Positions 54,303 through 62,353 of a stretch of 64,000 bases of DNA are shown one piece after another. The translations under genes were made by a program, and so were the position numbers. Origin of the DNA: Pseudomonadota bacterium (GTDB taxonomy: Bacteria; Pseudomonadota; Gammaproteobacteria; Steroidobacterales; Steroidobacteraceae); NCBI GenBank assembly GCA_018241525.1, contig JAFEDR010000002.1, positions 29,222-93,221 on the forward strand. The letters run 5' to 3'. How positions within the stretch are numbered: the first letter of the stretch is position 1; each line of letters starts with the position of its first letter. A model generated the notes under the pieces. It made no database searches. It was not told the origin of the DNA and saw only the letters and a list, made by a program, of their open reading frames with translations.

Positions 54303-55976
54303 ATGGAGAAGTTGGACACCGCCCGCGGGCGTTTCGACGCTTGGCACTTGGCTCCGCGATCTCGCGTCGGCTGCCGTTGGCGTGTCGCAATGGCGACAGC
54401 GCTCTTGGCAAGCGGCATGTTCGTTGGTGGGTGCGGGACTGGCAGCAACCATACGGCTGCCGACCGACCTGCGATCAAGCGAGGTCTGGGCGGTGAACCA
54501 GCGTCTTTGGATCCGCAGCACGCCGGAGATACTTTTTCTTTCGAGGTTTTACGAGATCTTTTTGAGGGACTAGCTGCAGAGTCACCGTCGGGCGAGACGG
54601 TCCCGGCCGTCGCCGAGAATTGGTCGGTCTCCCCGGACGGATTGGTCTATTCGTTTACGCTTCGCGCCGATGCCCGCTGGTCAAATGGCGACATCGTGAC
54701 CGCCGACGACTTTGTTGCTGCGCTGCAACGTGCGGTCGATCCGGCCACCGCCTCGCCGCAGGCGGAGCTCCTGAGCCCGATCCGGGGCGTTGCGGAGGCA
54801 ATTGCGGGGAAGGCGCCTGCGAGCGGAATCGCGGTTCGTGCCGAAGGGCCGCGGTCGCTGCGGATCGAACTCGCGGTCCCCGCGCCTTACTTCCCGTCGA
54901 TCCTCGCGAACCCGGTGGCTTACCCGCGCCCTCACACCTCGGGAGTGGCCGGATCGGGATCCTCACCGGGCAGCCTCGTCTCGAATGGCGCGTACCGGCT
55001 CGCGGAATGGGTGCCGGGCAGCCATCTCCGACTCGTGCGCGACGACCTGTACTGGGACCGTGCGCACGTTGCGATCCCCGAGGTCCGGTTCGTGCCCGTC
55101 TCGGACTCGACGGCGGAGCTCGCGCGGTACCGTGCCGGGGAGCTCGACCTCACAAGTTCCGTGCCAACCACCCAGGTCGAGGCCCTGCGTCGCGAGCGGC
55201 CCGCGGAATTGCAGGTGCGACCGCAGCTCGCGGTCATCTACTACGCGTTCAACCTGGAGCGGGCGCCGTTCAAGGACGCGCCCGGACTGCGCGAGGCCTT
55301 GTCGCTCGCCATCGACCGCGAGCGGCTCGTCGGCGACGTGCTCGCCGCCGGTCAGGTGGCAGCCTACGGCTTCGTCCCGCCCGGCATCCCGGGCTACGAG
55401 CCGGCCTCGCTACCGTGGCGCGACACGCCGATGCCCCAGCGGCTCGCGGAAGCACGCGCGCTTTATCGGGAGGCGGGCTATGGGCCGACGCGACCCCTCA
55501 AGTGCCGGCTCGTGCTGCCGGCGGACGACACCCTGCGGCGCGTGGCGATCGCGGTCGCGTCGATGTGGCACGAGGCGCTCGGCGTCGAGGCGAGCGTCGT
55601 CGACATGGAATACCGGGCGTTTCTCGCGACGCGCAACGACGCCGGCAGCTGGGACCTGCGCTCGCACGGCTGGAACGCCGACTACCCCGATCCCGGCAAC
55701 TTCCTCGGCGTCTTCGTCGGCACGAGCGCGCAGAACGACGCGCACCTGCAGGACGCGGAGTTCGACCGGCGCATGTCGGCCGCCAGCCGCGATCCCGACG
55801 GCGCGCGGCGGCTGCAGTCGCTCGCCGCGGCCGAGCAGCGGCTGCTCGAGACCCAGGCGATCATTCCGCTTTATTACCCGGTGGCGCGCCGCCTGGTGCA
55901 GCCGCGGATCGCGGGCGCGATCCTCGGCCCGATGGACCACAACTACTCGAAGTACCTGAGCCTGCGCGCGCTATGA
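54303..55976 (+). CDS. Peptide ABC transporter substrate-binding lipoprotein, OppA/DppA (SBP_bac_5) family
   Basis: A 557-residue periplasmic lipoprotein with a lipobox near residue 44 (MFVGGC). The family pattern begins GLGGEPASLDPQHAGDTFSF, with LVYSFTLRADARWSNGDIVT and TADDFVAALQRAVDP, and further on LVSNGAYRLAEWVPGSHLRL, LREALSLAIDRERLVGDVLA and HGWNADYPDPGNFLGVFVG. It would capture oligopeptides; no permease or ATPase genes adjoin it, so it may serve a transporter encoded elsewhere. The first 400-500 bases are AT-richer (33/60 G+C at 54541-54600) than the rest (46/60 at 55501-55560). The start at 54303 is chosen because a later ATG at 54390 would leave almost no n-region before the lipobox. 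Confidence 0.92.
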   Translation: MEKLDTARGRFDAWHLAPRSRVGCRWRVAMATALLASGMFVGGCGTGSNHTAADRPAIKRGLGGEPASLDPQHAGDTFSFEVLRDLFEGLAAESPSGETVPAVAENWSVSPDGLVYSFTLRADARWSNGDIVTADDFVAALQRAVDPATASPQAELLSPIRGVAEAIAGKAPASGIAVRAEGPRSLRIELAVPAPYFPSILANPVAYPRPHTSGVAGSGSSPGSLVSNGAYRLAEWVPGSHLRLVRDDLYWDRAHVAIPEVRFVPVSDSTAELARYRAGELDLTSSVPTTQVEALRRERPAELQVRPQLAVIYYAFNLERAPFKDAPGLREALSLAIDRERLVGDVLAAGQVAAYGFVPPGIPGYEPASLPWRDTPMPQRLAEARALYREAGYGPTRPLKCRLVLPADDTLRRVAIAVASMWHEALGVEASVVDMEYRAFLATRNDAGSWDLRSHGWNADYPDPGNFLGVFVGTSAQNDAHLQDAEFDRRMSAASRDPDGARRLQSLAAAEQRLLETQAIIPLYYPVARRLVQPRIAGAILGPMDHNYSKYLSLRAL

Positions 55977-56008
55977 AAAAAGGGGCCGGCGCGCCGCGCC
56001 GGCCCCTT
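55975..56008 (-). terminator. Strong hairpin terminator between convergent oppA-like and PPIase genes
   Basis: A 12-bp perfect stem pairs 55980-55991 with 55997-56008 (AAGGGGCCGGCG / CGCCGGCCCCTT, five-base loop). Read on the minus strand it is followed by a T-run (complement of 55976-55981), so it terminates the PPIase transcript. It overlaps the stop codon of the plus-strand gene and may act for both. Confidence 0.85.
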
Positions 56009-56037
56009 CCGCTCACGCGCTTGGCGTCGTGGCGGTC

Positions 56038-56979
56038 TCAGGGCTTCTTCGCGGGCTCCGGCGCGGCCGGGCTCGCCGGCGCCGTGGCAGTCGCCGGGGC
56101 GGCGGGTGCCGCGGCCGCGGCAGGAGCGGCCGGCGCCGCCGGCTTCTCCTCGAACTTCGCCTCGTCGATCTTGGCGGCCTTGCGCAGCGACTCGATGTAG
56201 TCGTGCACCTGGCGCTGCTTGATGATCTGGCCGACGCGCTCCTTCACCGCCTCGAACGGCGGCGGCGTCAGCTCCTTCGAGTCCTCGAGGCGGATCACGT
56301 GCCAGCCGAACTGCGTCTGCACCGGCTCCTTCGTGACCTGGCCCTTGGTGAGCTTCTCGACGGCGTCGGAGAACGGCTTCACCATCTGGTCGGAGCGGAA
56401 CCACTTGAGGTCGCCGCCGTCCTTGGCCGAGGCGGTGTCGATCGAGTACTTCTTGGCGAGCGCCTCGAACTTCGCGCCCTTGCCGAGCTGGGCGATGATG
56501 TCCTTGGCGAGCGCCTCCTCCTTCACGAGGATGTGCGAGGCGTGGTACTGCGCCTTCGGCGCCGCGCCGATCTGCTTGTCGTACTCGGCGCGCAGCTCCG
56601 CGTCGGTCGGCGCCTTCTCCTTGGTGTACTTCTCGACCAGCGCGCCGACGAGCACGTTGAGGCGCTGCAGCTCGAGGCGCGCGGCGATCTCCGGATCGCC
56701 GGCGACGTTCTGCTTCTCGGCTTCCTGGGCGGCGATGTACAGGCTCTCGATGTTCTCGAGCAGCTGCTTGCGCTGGTCGCCCGACAGCTCCTCCGGCTTC
56801 TTGTTGACGCCGCTGGCCTCGACCCAGGCGGCGAAGGCGGCCGCGCTGATCGGCTGGCCGTTGACCGTCGCCACCGGGGGCTTCGCGGGGGTCGCGCCCG
56901 AGCCGCCCTTGAAGTTGCAGGCCGTGACCGCCACGGCCGAGCCGGCCACGAGTGCGGCGATCCAGATTCGAGTCGTCAT
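56038..56979 (-). CDS. Parvulin-type peptidyl-prolyl isomerase lipoprotein (PpiC/PrsA/SurA-like)
   Basis: A 313-residue periplasmic folding factor. The signal peptide ends in VTAC (Cys21, lipoprotein; Asn at +2, so probably sorted to the outer membrane). A SurA_N-like chaperone region begins ATVNGQPISAAAFAAWVEAS. The rotamase domain (about residues 145-240) has YHASHILVKEEALAKDIIAQ, GKGAKFEALAKKYSIDTASA, KDGGDLKWFRSDQMVKPFSD and TQFGWHVIRLED. The C-terminal 40 residues are Ala/Pro low-complexity (APAAPATATAPASPA). It lies eight bases downstream of the bolA stop, in the ispZ-yciI-bolA-PPIase run characteristic of this group of bacteria. Confidence 0.93.
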   Translation of the reverse strand: MTTRIWIAALVAGSAVAVTACNFKGGSGATPAKPPVATVNGQPISAAAFAAWVEASGVNKKPEELSGDQRKQLLENIESLYIAAQEAEKQNVAGDPEIAARLELQRLNVLVGALVEKYTKEKAPTDAELRAEYDKQIGAAPKAQYHASHILVKEEALAKDIIAQLGKGAKFEALAKKYSIDTASAKDGGDLKWFRSDQMVKPFSDAVEKLTKGQVTKEPVQTQFGWHVIRLEDSKELTPPPFEAVKERVGQIIKQRQVHDYIESLRKAAKIDEAKFEEKPAAPAAPAAAAAPAAPATATAPASPAAPEPAKKP

Positions 56980-56987
56980 GCGGAACC

Positions 56988-57281
56988 TCACGTGTCGATG
57001 AATGCAGGAGGCGAGGCGCGCTCGCCGGGAGCGTCGGCTTCGATGCCGACGGCGTGGATCTCTTCGGGGATCAGCGGTCTCAGGGCCTCGTAGACCATCC
57101 GGTGACGGGCCAGCACCGGCAGCCCGCGGAACTTCTCCGACAGCACCCGCACCCGGAAGTGCCCGGCACCGCCCTGGGCGCCCGCGTGGCCGGCGTGCTG
57201 CGCGCTGTCGTCGATCACCTCGAGGTGCAGCGGTTCGAGCGCCGCGCGCAGCAGGGACTCGATCTTCGCGACGCGCGTCAT
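56988..57281 (-). CDS. bolA: BolA family protein
   Basis: A 97-residue protein of the BolA/IbaG family, partners of monothiol glutaredoxins in iron-sulfur handling and transcription control. It has [20 protein letters not shown], a loop with His residues ([20 protein letters not shown]), the conserved [17 protein letters not shown] segment and [11 protein letters not shown] variable loop His and the invariant His in ARHRMVY are potential cluster ligands. The start ATG overlaps the yciI stop by four bases. Confidence 0.93.
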   Translation of the reverse strand: MTRVAKIESLLRAALEPLHLEVIDDSAQHAGHAGAQGGAGHFRVRVLSEKFRGLPVLARHRMVYEALRPLIPEEIHAVGIEADAPGERASPPAFIDT

Positions 57282-57577
57282 GGTAGCACCTTGAGATACG
57301 GGCGGACCTCGACCGAGGCGAACACGCCCTGCGTGACATAAGGGTCTGCGTCCGCCCAGGCACGGGCCGCCTCGAGCGAAACGAATTCCGCGACGATCAG
57401 GCTGCCGGTGAAGCCCGCCGGTCCCGGGTCGGGCGCGTCGATGGCCGGCAACGGCCCCGCGATCACGAGGCGGCCGTCGGCGAGCAGCGCCCGCAGCCGC
57501 TCGAGGTGGGCCGGGCGCGCGGCGCGGCGCTGGGCGAGCGAGTCGGGCGCGTCCCGGCCGAGGATGGCGTACAGCAT
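57278..57577 (-). CDS. yciI: YciI family protein
   Basis: A 99-residue ferredoxin-like fold protein. It begins [20 protein letters not shown], with [20 protein letters not shown], the YciI core containing the conserved His after the first helix, [20 protein letters not shown] and [20 protein letters not shown] (the DPY motif). Biochemical function is not well defined in the family. The start at 57577 overlaps the ispZ stop as TGATG, and the stop overlaps bolA as ATGA, so the three are coupled. Confidence 0.92.
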   Translation of the reverse strand: MLYAILGRDAPDSLAQRRAARPAHLERLRALLADGRLVIAGPLPAIDAPDPGPAGFTGSLIVAEFVSLEAARAWADADPYVTQGVFASVEVRPYLKVLP

Positions 57578-58122
57578 CAGGTCCCCTGGCCGTCGTCGAC
57601 GGCCTCGACGCGGCTGCCGGCCCAGAACGCCTGCGCGACCGCGAACAGCAGCACCAGCACGATCGTCGCGCCCTTCCACTTCACCCAGGCGTCGAGGCTG
57701 AAGCGGTAGACGAACACGAGGTTGACCGCCGCGAGCGCCAGGAAGAAGAGCGCCCACGAGAGGTTCAGCAGCCGCCAGGTGCGGGCGTCGGTCTTCAGCT
57801 TGCCGCCGAGCAGGCGCTCGACCAGCGTCTTCTCACCGAGGTAGCGGCTCGCGATCAGCGCGCCGCCGAGCGCGACGTAGAGCACGGTCGGCTTCCACTG
57901 GATCAAGAGCTGGTTGTGCAGCAGCAGCGTCGCGAGGCCGAGCACCAGCACGATTGCCGCCGAGATCAGCGTGACCCGGTGCACCGTGCGCGTGCGCCAC
58001 CAGGTCACCGCGACCTGCAGGACGGTGGCCGCGACCAGCACGGCGGTGGCGACGTAGATGCCGCCCAGGAAGTACGCGGCGACGAACGCGAGGACCGGGA
58101 GAAAGTCGCTGAGCGCCTGCAT
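57577..58122 (-). CDS. yciB: Intracellular septation protein A (inner-membrane-spanning YciB)
   Basis: A 181-residue integral membrane protein with five to six hydrophobic segments, linked to cell-envelope and division integrity in E. coli. Signature stretches are [40 protein letters not shown], RWxT-like [31 protein letters not shown], and [20 protein letters not shown]. It heads the minus-strand ispZ-yciI-bolA-PPIase operon and is divergent from yciO with an 81-base spacer. Confidence 0.95.
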   Translation of the reverse strand: MQALSDFLPVLAFVAAYFLGGIYVATAVLVAATVLQVAVTWWRTRTVHRVTLISAAIVLVLGLATLLLHNQLLIQWKPTVLYVALGGALIASRYLGEKTLVERLLGGKLKTDARTWRLLNLSWALFFLALAAVNLVFVYRFSLDAWVKWKGATIVLVLLFAVAQAFWAGSRVEAVDDGQGT

Positions 58123-58203
58123 GTCCGCTCGGGGCGGCCGGAAAATGGCCGGGTATCATAGCCGAAAGGCCCCGCCGGGGCAGAGCCAACCGCAACCCGC
58201 GCC

Positions 58204-58836
58204 ATGAGTGAGCTGCTCGAACTACACCCCAAGAACCCGCAGCTGCGGCTCGTGCGCAAGGCGGTCGAGGCCATCCGCGCGGGCGGGGTGATCGTGTACC
58301 CGACGGATTCCTGCTACGCGCTCGGCTGCGCGATCGGCGACAAGGGCGCGATGGAGCGGATCGCGACGATCCGCCAGACCGACAAGCACCACCATTTCAC
58401 GCTCGTCTGCCGCGACCTGTCCGAGATCGCCCGCTACGCGCGCGTCGAGAACTGGCAGTACCGGCTGCTGAAGGCGACGACCCCGGGGCCGTTCACGTTC
58501 CTGCTCGAGGCGACCCGCGAGGTGCCGCGGCGGCTGCAGAACCCCAAGCGGCGCACGATCGGCATCCGCGTGCCGGACCACCCGGTGCCGCAGCTGCTGC
58601 TCGCCGAGCTCGGCGAGCCGCTGATGAGCTCGACGCTGCTGCTGCCGGGCGACCTTTACCCGCTCACGGATGCGCACGAGATCCACGCGCGGCTGCGCCA
58701 CCAGGTCGCGGTCGTGCTCGACGGCGGCAACTGCGGGCTCGAGGCGACGACGGTGGTGGACCTCTCCGCCGGCGGGCCGGTGATCGTGCGCCAAGGCAAG
58801 GGCGATCCGGCGCGGCTCGGCGCCACGGCGGCGTGA
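58204..58836 (+). CDS. yciO: YciO/TsaC/Sua5-family protein (YciO branch)
   Basis: A 210-residue protein of the threonylcarbamoyl-AMP synthase fold. It matches E. coli YciO closely: LHPKNPQLRLVRKAVEAIRA, GGVIVYPTDSCYALGCAIGD, FTLVCRDLSEIARYARVENW, RRLQNPKRRTIGIRVPDHPV and TTVVDLSAGGPVIVRQGKGD. The KxR motif is present (TDKHHHF, replacing the Lys-rich loop of Sua5). YciO is a paralog of TsaC whose in vivo role in tRNA t6A synthesis is less clear, so annotation as threonylcarbamoyladenylate synthase should be cautious. Confidence 0.92.
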   Translation: MSELLELHPKNPQLRLVRKAVEAIRAGGVIVYPTDSCYALGCAIGDKGAMERIATIRQTDKHHHFTLVCRDLSEIARYARVENWQYRLLKATTPGPFTFLLEATREVPRRLQNPKRRTIGIRVPDHPVPQLLLAELGEPLMSSTLLLPGDLYPLTDAHEIHARLRHQVAVVLDGGNCGLEATTVVDLSAGGPVIVRQGKGDPARLGATAA

Positions 58837-58845
58837 GGCGCCGCG

Positions 58846-58851
58846 TATAAT
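58846..58851 (+). promoter_or_regulatory. Possible -10 element upstream of the M50 protease gene
   Basis: A perfect TATAAT at 58846-58851, 86 bases before the protease start, in very GC-rich DNA. No good -35 was found at the usual distance. Confidence 0.35.
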
Positions 58852-58936
58852 CCGCGGCGCCCGCGGTCGGGCCGGCCGGGGCGTCCCGGCAATTGGACCG
58901 CGGAGCCACCCGGCGAGCCCGAATGCCAGCGAATTG

Positions 58937-59602
58937 ATGGATTTACAACACATACTGCAGGCGATCTCTGTCGCCGCGATTCCGATGCTGCTCGCGATCA
59001 CGCTGCACGAGGTGGCGCACGGCCGGGTCGCGCTCTTCTTCGGCGACACGACCGCCAAGGCGATGGGCCGGCTGTCGCTGAACCCGCTCAAGCACGTCGA
59101 CCCGGTCGGCACGGTGCTCGTGCCGGTGGTGCTGCTCCTCGTGCACTCGCCGTTCCTGTTCGGCTGGGCGAAGCCCGTGCCGGTCGACTTCCGCCGCCTG
59201 CGCCACCCGAAGTCGGACATGGCCTGGGTCGCGGCCGCGGGCCCCGCGGCCAACCTTCTGATGGCGTGCCTGTGGACGATCCTCGGTGGCATCGGCGCCG
59301 CCGGCTACTTCGGCAGCGGCGTCGTCGCGGTCTGGCTGGTGAAGATGGCCGAGATCGGCCTCGTCGGCAACGTGCTGCTCGGCGTCTTCAACATGCTGCC
59401 GATCCCGCCGCTCGACGGCGGCCGGGTGCTGGTCGGGCTGCTGCCGCTGCCCGCCGCCCGCGCGCTCGCCGCGATCGAGCCCTACGGGCTCTGGATCCTG
59501 ATCGCGCTGCTGTGGGCGAACTCGCGGCTGCACCTCCTCGATGCGATCCTCGGGCCGCTCGTGAACGGCCTGGTGCAGCTCATCGAGCACCTCTTCACCT
59601 GA
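58937..59602 (+). CDS. Site-2 protease family (M50) membrane metalloprotease
   Basis: A 221-residue polytopic protease of the Rv-/YwhC-like small S2P group. The zinc motif HEVAH (His24, Glu25, His28) sits in the first membrane segment (LLAITLHEVAHGRVALFFGD), and the third ligand is in NMLPIPPLDGGRVLVGLLP, the NxxPxPxLDGG motif. LNPLKHVDPVGTVLVPVVLL is also family-typical. It lacks a PDZ domain. ATG 58937 is used; a TTG codon directly before it is in frame. The yciO-M50-trpS-scpA-scpB-rluB order is conserved in Xanthomonadales and relatives. The substrate is unknown. Confidence 0.94.
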   Translation: MDLQHILQAISVAAIPMLLAITLHEVAHGRVALFFGDTTAKAMGRLSLNPLKHVDPVGTVLVPVVLLLVHSPFLFGWAKPVPVDFRRLRHPKSDMAWVAAAGPAANLLMACLWTILGGIGAAGYFGSGVVAVWLVKMAEIGLVGNVLLGVFNMLPIPPLDGGRVLVGLLPLPAARALAAIEPYGLWILIALLWANSRLHLLDAILGPLVNGLVQLIEHLFT

Positions 59603-59621
59603 TCCCGCGGAGCCCCTGACG

Positions 59622-60836
59622 TTGGCCACCTCGCCCCCGAATCCCCGCGTCCTGTCGGGCATGCGCCCGACCGGCCAGTTGCACCTGGGTAACTACCACG
59701 GGGCGCTGCGCAACTGGGTCGAGCTGCAGTACCAGTACGAGTGCTTCTTCTTCATCGCCGACTGGCACGCGCTGACGACCGGCTACGAGGACACCTCGAA
59801 GCTCGAGGAGAACACCTGGCAGATGGTGATCGACTGGCTGGGGGCGGGATTGAATCCCTCGGCCTGCACGATGTTCATCCAGTCGAAGGTGCCGGAGCAC
59901 GCCGAGCTGCACCTGCTGCTGTCGATGGTGACGCCGCTCGGCTGGCTCGAGCGGGTGCCGAGCTACAAGGACCAGCAGGAGCAGCTCAAGGAGAAGGACC
60001 TCGCCACCTACGGCTTCCTCGGCTACCCGCTGCTGCAGAGCGCCGACATCCTGATCTACCGGCCGCGCTACGTGCCGGTCGGCGAGGACCAGGTCGCGCA
60101 CGTCGAGATCACGCGCGAGATCGCGCGGCGCTTCAACCACCTCTACGGCCGCGAGCCCGACTTCGAGGACAAGGCCGAGAAGGCGGTCAAGCGCCTCGGC
60201 GCCAAGAACGCCGCGCTCTATCGCGAGCTGCGCAAGGCCTACCAGACCGACGGCGAGGAGAGCGCGCTCGAGCGAGCGACGGCGCTGCTCGCCGGCAATG
60301 CCAGGCTCACGGTCGCCGACCGCGAGCGGCTGCAGGGCTACCTCGAGGGTACCGGTCGCTCGATCCTGGTCGAGCCCGAGGTGCTGCTGACCACGACCCC
60401 GAAGGTGCCGGGCCTCGACGGGCGCAAGATGTCGAAGTCCTACGGCAACACGATCGGGCTGCGGGAGGACCCGGCCGAGGTCGCGAAGAAGCTCAAGACC
60501 ATGCAGACCGACCCCGCGCGCGTGCGTCGCTCCGACCCGGGCGACCCGGAGAAGTGCCCGGTGTTCGACCTGCACCGCGTCTACTCGACGCCGGAGACGC
60601 AGGCCTGGGCCGCGGCCGGCTGCAAGAGCGCCGGCATCGGCTGCCTCGAGTGCAAGAAGCCGCTGATCGACACCGTGGTCGCCGAGATCGAGACGATCCG
60701 GGCGCGCGCCAAGGAGTACGAGGACAACCGCGACGCGGTCCGGGCGATCATCGCCGAGGGCAGCGAGAAGGCGCGCGACGCGGCGCGCGACACGATGCAG
60801 GAGGTGCGCGCCGCCATGGGACTCGAGTACCGATGA
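59622..60836 (+). CDS. trpS: Tryptophanyl-tRNA synthetase with a four-cysteine motif
   Basis: Charges tRNA(Trp). The 404-residue protein has the class I signatures MRPTGQLHLGNYHGAL (HIGH) and GRKMSKSYGNTIG (KMSKS). Compared with the 334-residue E. coli type it is longer: it carries an insertion around LYRELRKAYQTDGEESALER and, after KMSKS, a cysteine set Cys312-x21-Cys334-x6-Cys341-x2-Cys344 (GCKSAGIGCLECKKPL). This spacing is nearly that of the [4Fe-4S] cluster in Thermotoga maritima TrpRS. The start is taken as TTG 59622; an ATG 13 codons later would still keep the HIGH region. The stop overlaps scpA by four bases (ATGA). Confidence 0.95.
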   Translation: MATSPPNPRVLSGMRPTGQLHLGNYHGALRNWVELQYQYECFFFIADWHALTTGYEDTSKLEENTWQMVIDWLGAGLNPSACTMFIQSKVPEHAELHLLLSMVTPLGWLERVPSYKDQQEQLKEKDLATYGFLGYPLLQSADILIYRPRYVPVGEDQVAHVEITREIARRFNHLYGREPDFEDKAEKAVKRLGAKNAALYRELRKAYQTDGEESALERATALLAGNARLTVADRERLQGYLEGTGRSILVEPEVLLTTTPKVPGLDGRKMSKSYGNTIGLREDPAEVAKKLKTMQTDPARVRRSDPGDPEKCPVFDLHRVYSTPETQAWAAAGCKSAGIGCLECKKPLIDTVVAEIETIRARAKEYEDNRDAVRAIIAEGSEKARDAARDTMQEVRAAMGLEYR

Positions 60837-61696
60837 ACGCCACCGTCCCGCCGGCCGAGCTCGGCCCGCAGCAGCACGAGATGCCGTTCGCGATCGTCGA
60901 CGGCGAGCCGGTCACCGAGCCGCCGAAGGACCTGTACATCCCGCCGCAGGCGCTGAAGGTGTTCCTCGAGGCGTTCGAGGGGCCGCTCGACCTGCTGCTC
61001 TACCTGATCCGCCGCCAGAACCTCGACGTCCTCGACATCCCGATCGCCGAGATCACGCGCCAGTACCTCGAGTACATCGACCTGATGCGCGACCTCGAGC
61101 TCGAGCTCGCCGGCGAGTACCTGCTGATGGCGGCGATGCTCGCCGAGATCAAGTCGCGGATGCTGCTGCCGCGGCCCGCCAGCGACGGCGCCGAGGAGGA
61201 CGATCCGCGCGCTGAACTCGTGCGCCGGCTGCAGGAGTACGAGCGCTTCAAGCGCGCCGCCGAGGACATCGACCACCTGCCGCGCCTCGAGCGCGACGTG
61301 TTCCCGGGCAAGGCCGAGCTCGTCGAGCGCCACGTGGCGCCGCTGCTGCCCGACGTGACGCTGAAGGAGATGCTGCTCGCGTTCAAGGACGTGATCCAGC
61401 GCGCGGCGATGTTCGCGCACCACCACGTGCAGCGCGAGCGCCTGTCGGTGCGCCAGCGCATGAGCGAGATCCTGCTGCACCTGCACGGAGGCGAGCTGAT
61501 CGACTTCGCGCGGCTGTTCCGCGTCGAGGAGGGCCGCATGGGGGTGACCGTGACCTTCGTGGCGGTGCTCGAGCTCCTGCGCGAGGGCCTGCTCGACATC
61601 GTGCAGGCCGACACCTTCGCCCCGCTGCACGTGCGCGCGGCGGCCCCGCGACCGACCCCGGCGGCCAACGACGACGCGGCGCCGGCCGCGACCTGA
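60833..61696 (+). CDS. scpA: Segregation and condensation protein A
   Basis: The kleisin subunit that bridges the SMC heads. The 287-residue protein has an N-terminal helical domain starting LEAFEGPLDLLLYLIRRQNL, with DVLDIPIAEITRQYLEYIDL and ELAGEYLLMAAMLAEIKSRM, a charged middle region, and a C-terminal winged helix (VTVTFVAVLELLREGLLDIV). The ATG overlaps the trpS stop. It is followed by scpB 16 bases later; smc is at 44.4 kb in this window, so the whole complex is encoded here. Confidence 0.95.
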   Translation: MNATVPPAELGPQQHEMPFAIVDGEPVTEPPKDLYIPPQALKVFLEAFEGPLDLLLYLIRRQNLDVLDIPIAEITRQYLEYIDLMRDLELELAGEYLLMAAMLAEIKSRMLLPRPASDGAEEDDPRAELVRRLQEYERFKRAAEDIDHLPRLERDVFPGKAELVERHVAPLLPDVTLKEMLLAFKDVIQRAAMFAHHHVQRERLSVRQRMSEILLHLHGGELIDFARLFRVEEGRMGVTVTFVAVLELLREGLLDIVQADTFAPLHVRAAAPRPTPAANDDAAPAAT

Positions 61697-61712
61697 CGAC
61701 TGGAGAGTGCCG

Positions 61713-62348
61713 ATGGACGAGCAGAGCCTGAAGAACGTGATCGAGGCGGCGCTCCTCGCCGCCGGTCGCCCGGTCGGCGCGGCCGAGCTGCGCGAGCTCT
61801 TCGACGAGTTCGCGCGGCCGGAGCTCGCCGAGGTCGAACGCGCGCTCGAGCAGCTCGCCGCCGACTACCAGGGCCGCGGCATCGCGCTCAAGGAGGTCGC
61901 GAGCGGCTGGCGCATCGAGGTGCGCGCCGAGTTCTCGCAGGCGGTGTCGCGCCTGTGGCAGGAGCGGCCGGCGAAGTACTCGCGGGCGCTGCTCGAGACG
62001 CTGGCGCTGATCGCCTACCGCCAGCCGATCACGCGCGGCGAGATCGAGGACGTGCGCGGCGTCGCCGTGAACCCGAACATCATCCGCACGGTGATCGAGC
62101 GCGGCTGGGTGCGCGTGATCGGCCACCGCGAGGTGCCGGGACGGCCCGAGCTGCTCGCCACCACGCGCGAGTTCCTCGACTACTTCGGCCTCAAGACCCT
62201 CGACGACCTGCCGACGCTCGCGCAGCTCAAGGACGTCGAGACCTTGGGCGTGCAGCTCGAGTTCGAGCCGCAGGCCGCGGGCCCGGAGGCGAGCGACGTC
62301 CAGGAGGCGCCGGGCGCCGAGCCCCCGGCCGCGGTCGCCGGCGACTGA
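61713..62348 (+). CDS. scpB: Segregation and condensation protein B
   Basis: A dimeric winged-helix protein that binds ScpA in the SMC complex. The 211-residue protein has LKNVIEAALLAAGRPVGAAE, the second winged helix with KYSRALLETLALIAYRQPIT, and RGEIEDVRGVAVNPNIIRTV through LATTREFLDYFGLKTLDDLP. The C-terminal tail is acidic/Ala-rich. ATG 61713 has GGAG seven bases upstream (61702-61705); a GTG two codons earlier is less well placed. Confidence 0.95.
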   Translation: MDEQSLKNVIEAALLAAGRPVGAAELRELFDEFARPELAEVERALEQLAADYQGRGIALKEVASGWRIEVRAEFSQAVSRLWQERPAKYSRALLETLALIAYRQPITRGEIEDVRGVAVNPNIIRTVIERGWVRVIGHREVPGRPELLATTREFLDYFGLKTLDDLPTLAQLKDVETLGVQLEFEPQAAGPEASDVQEAPGAEPPAAVAGD

Positions 62349-62353
62349 GCGGC

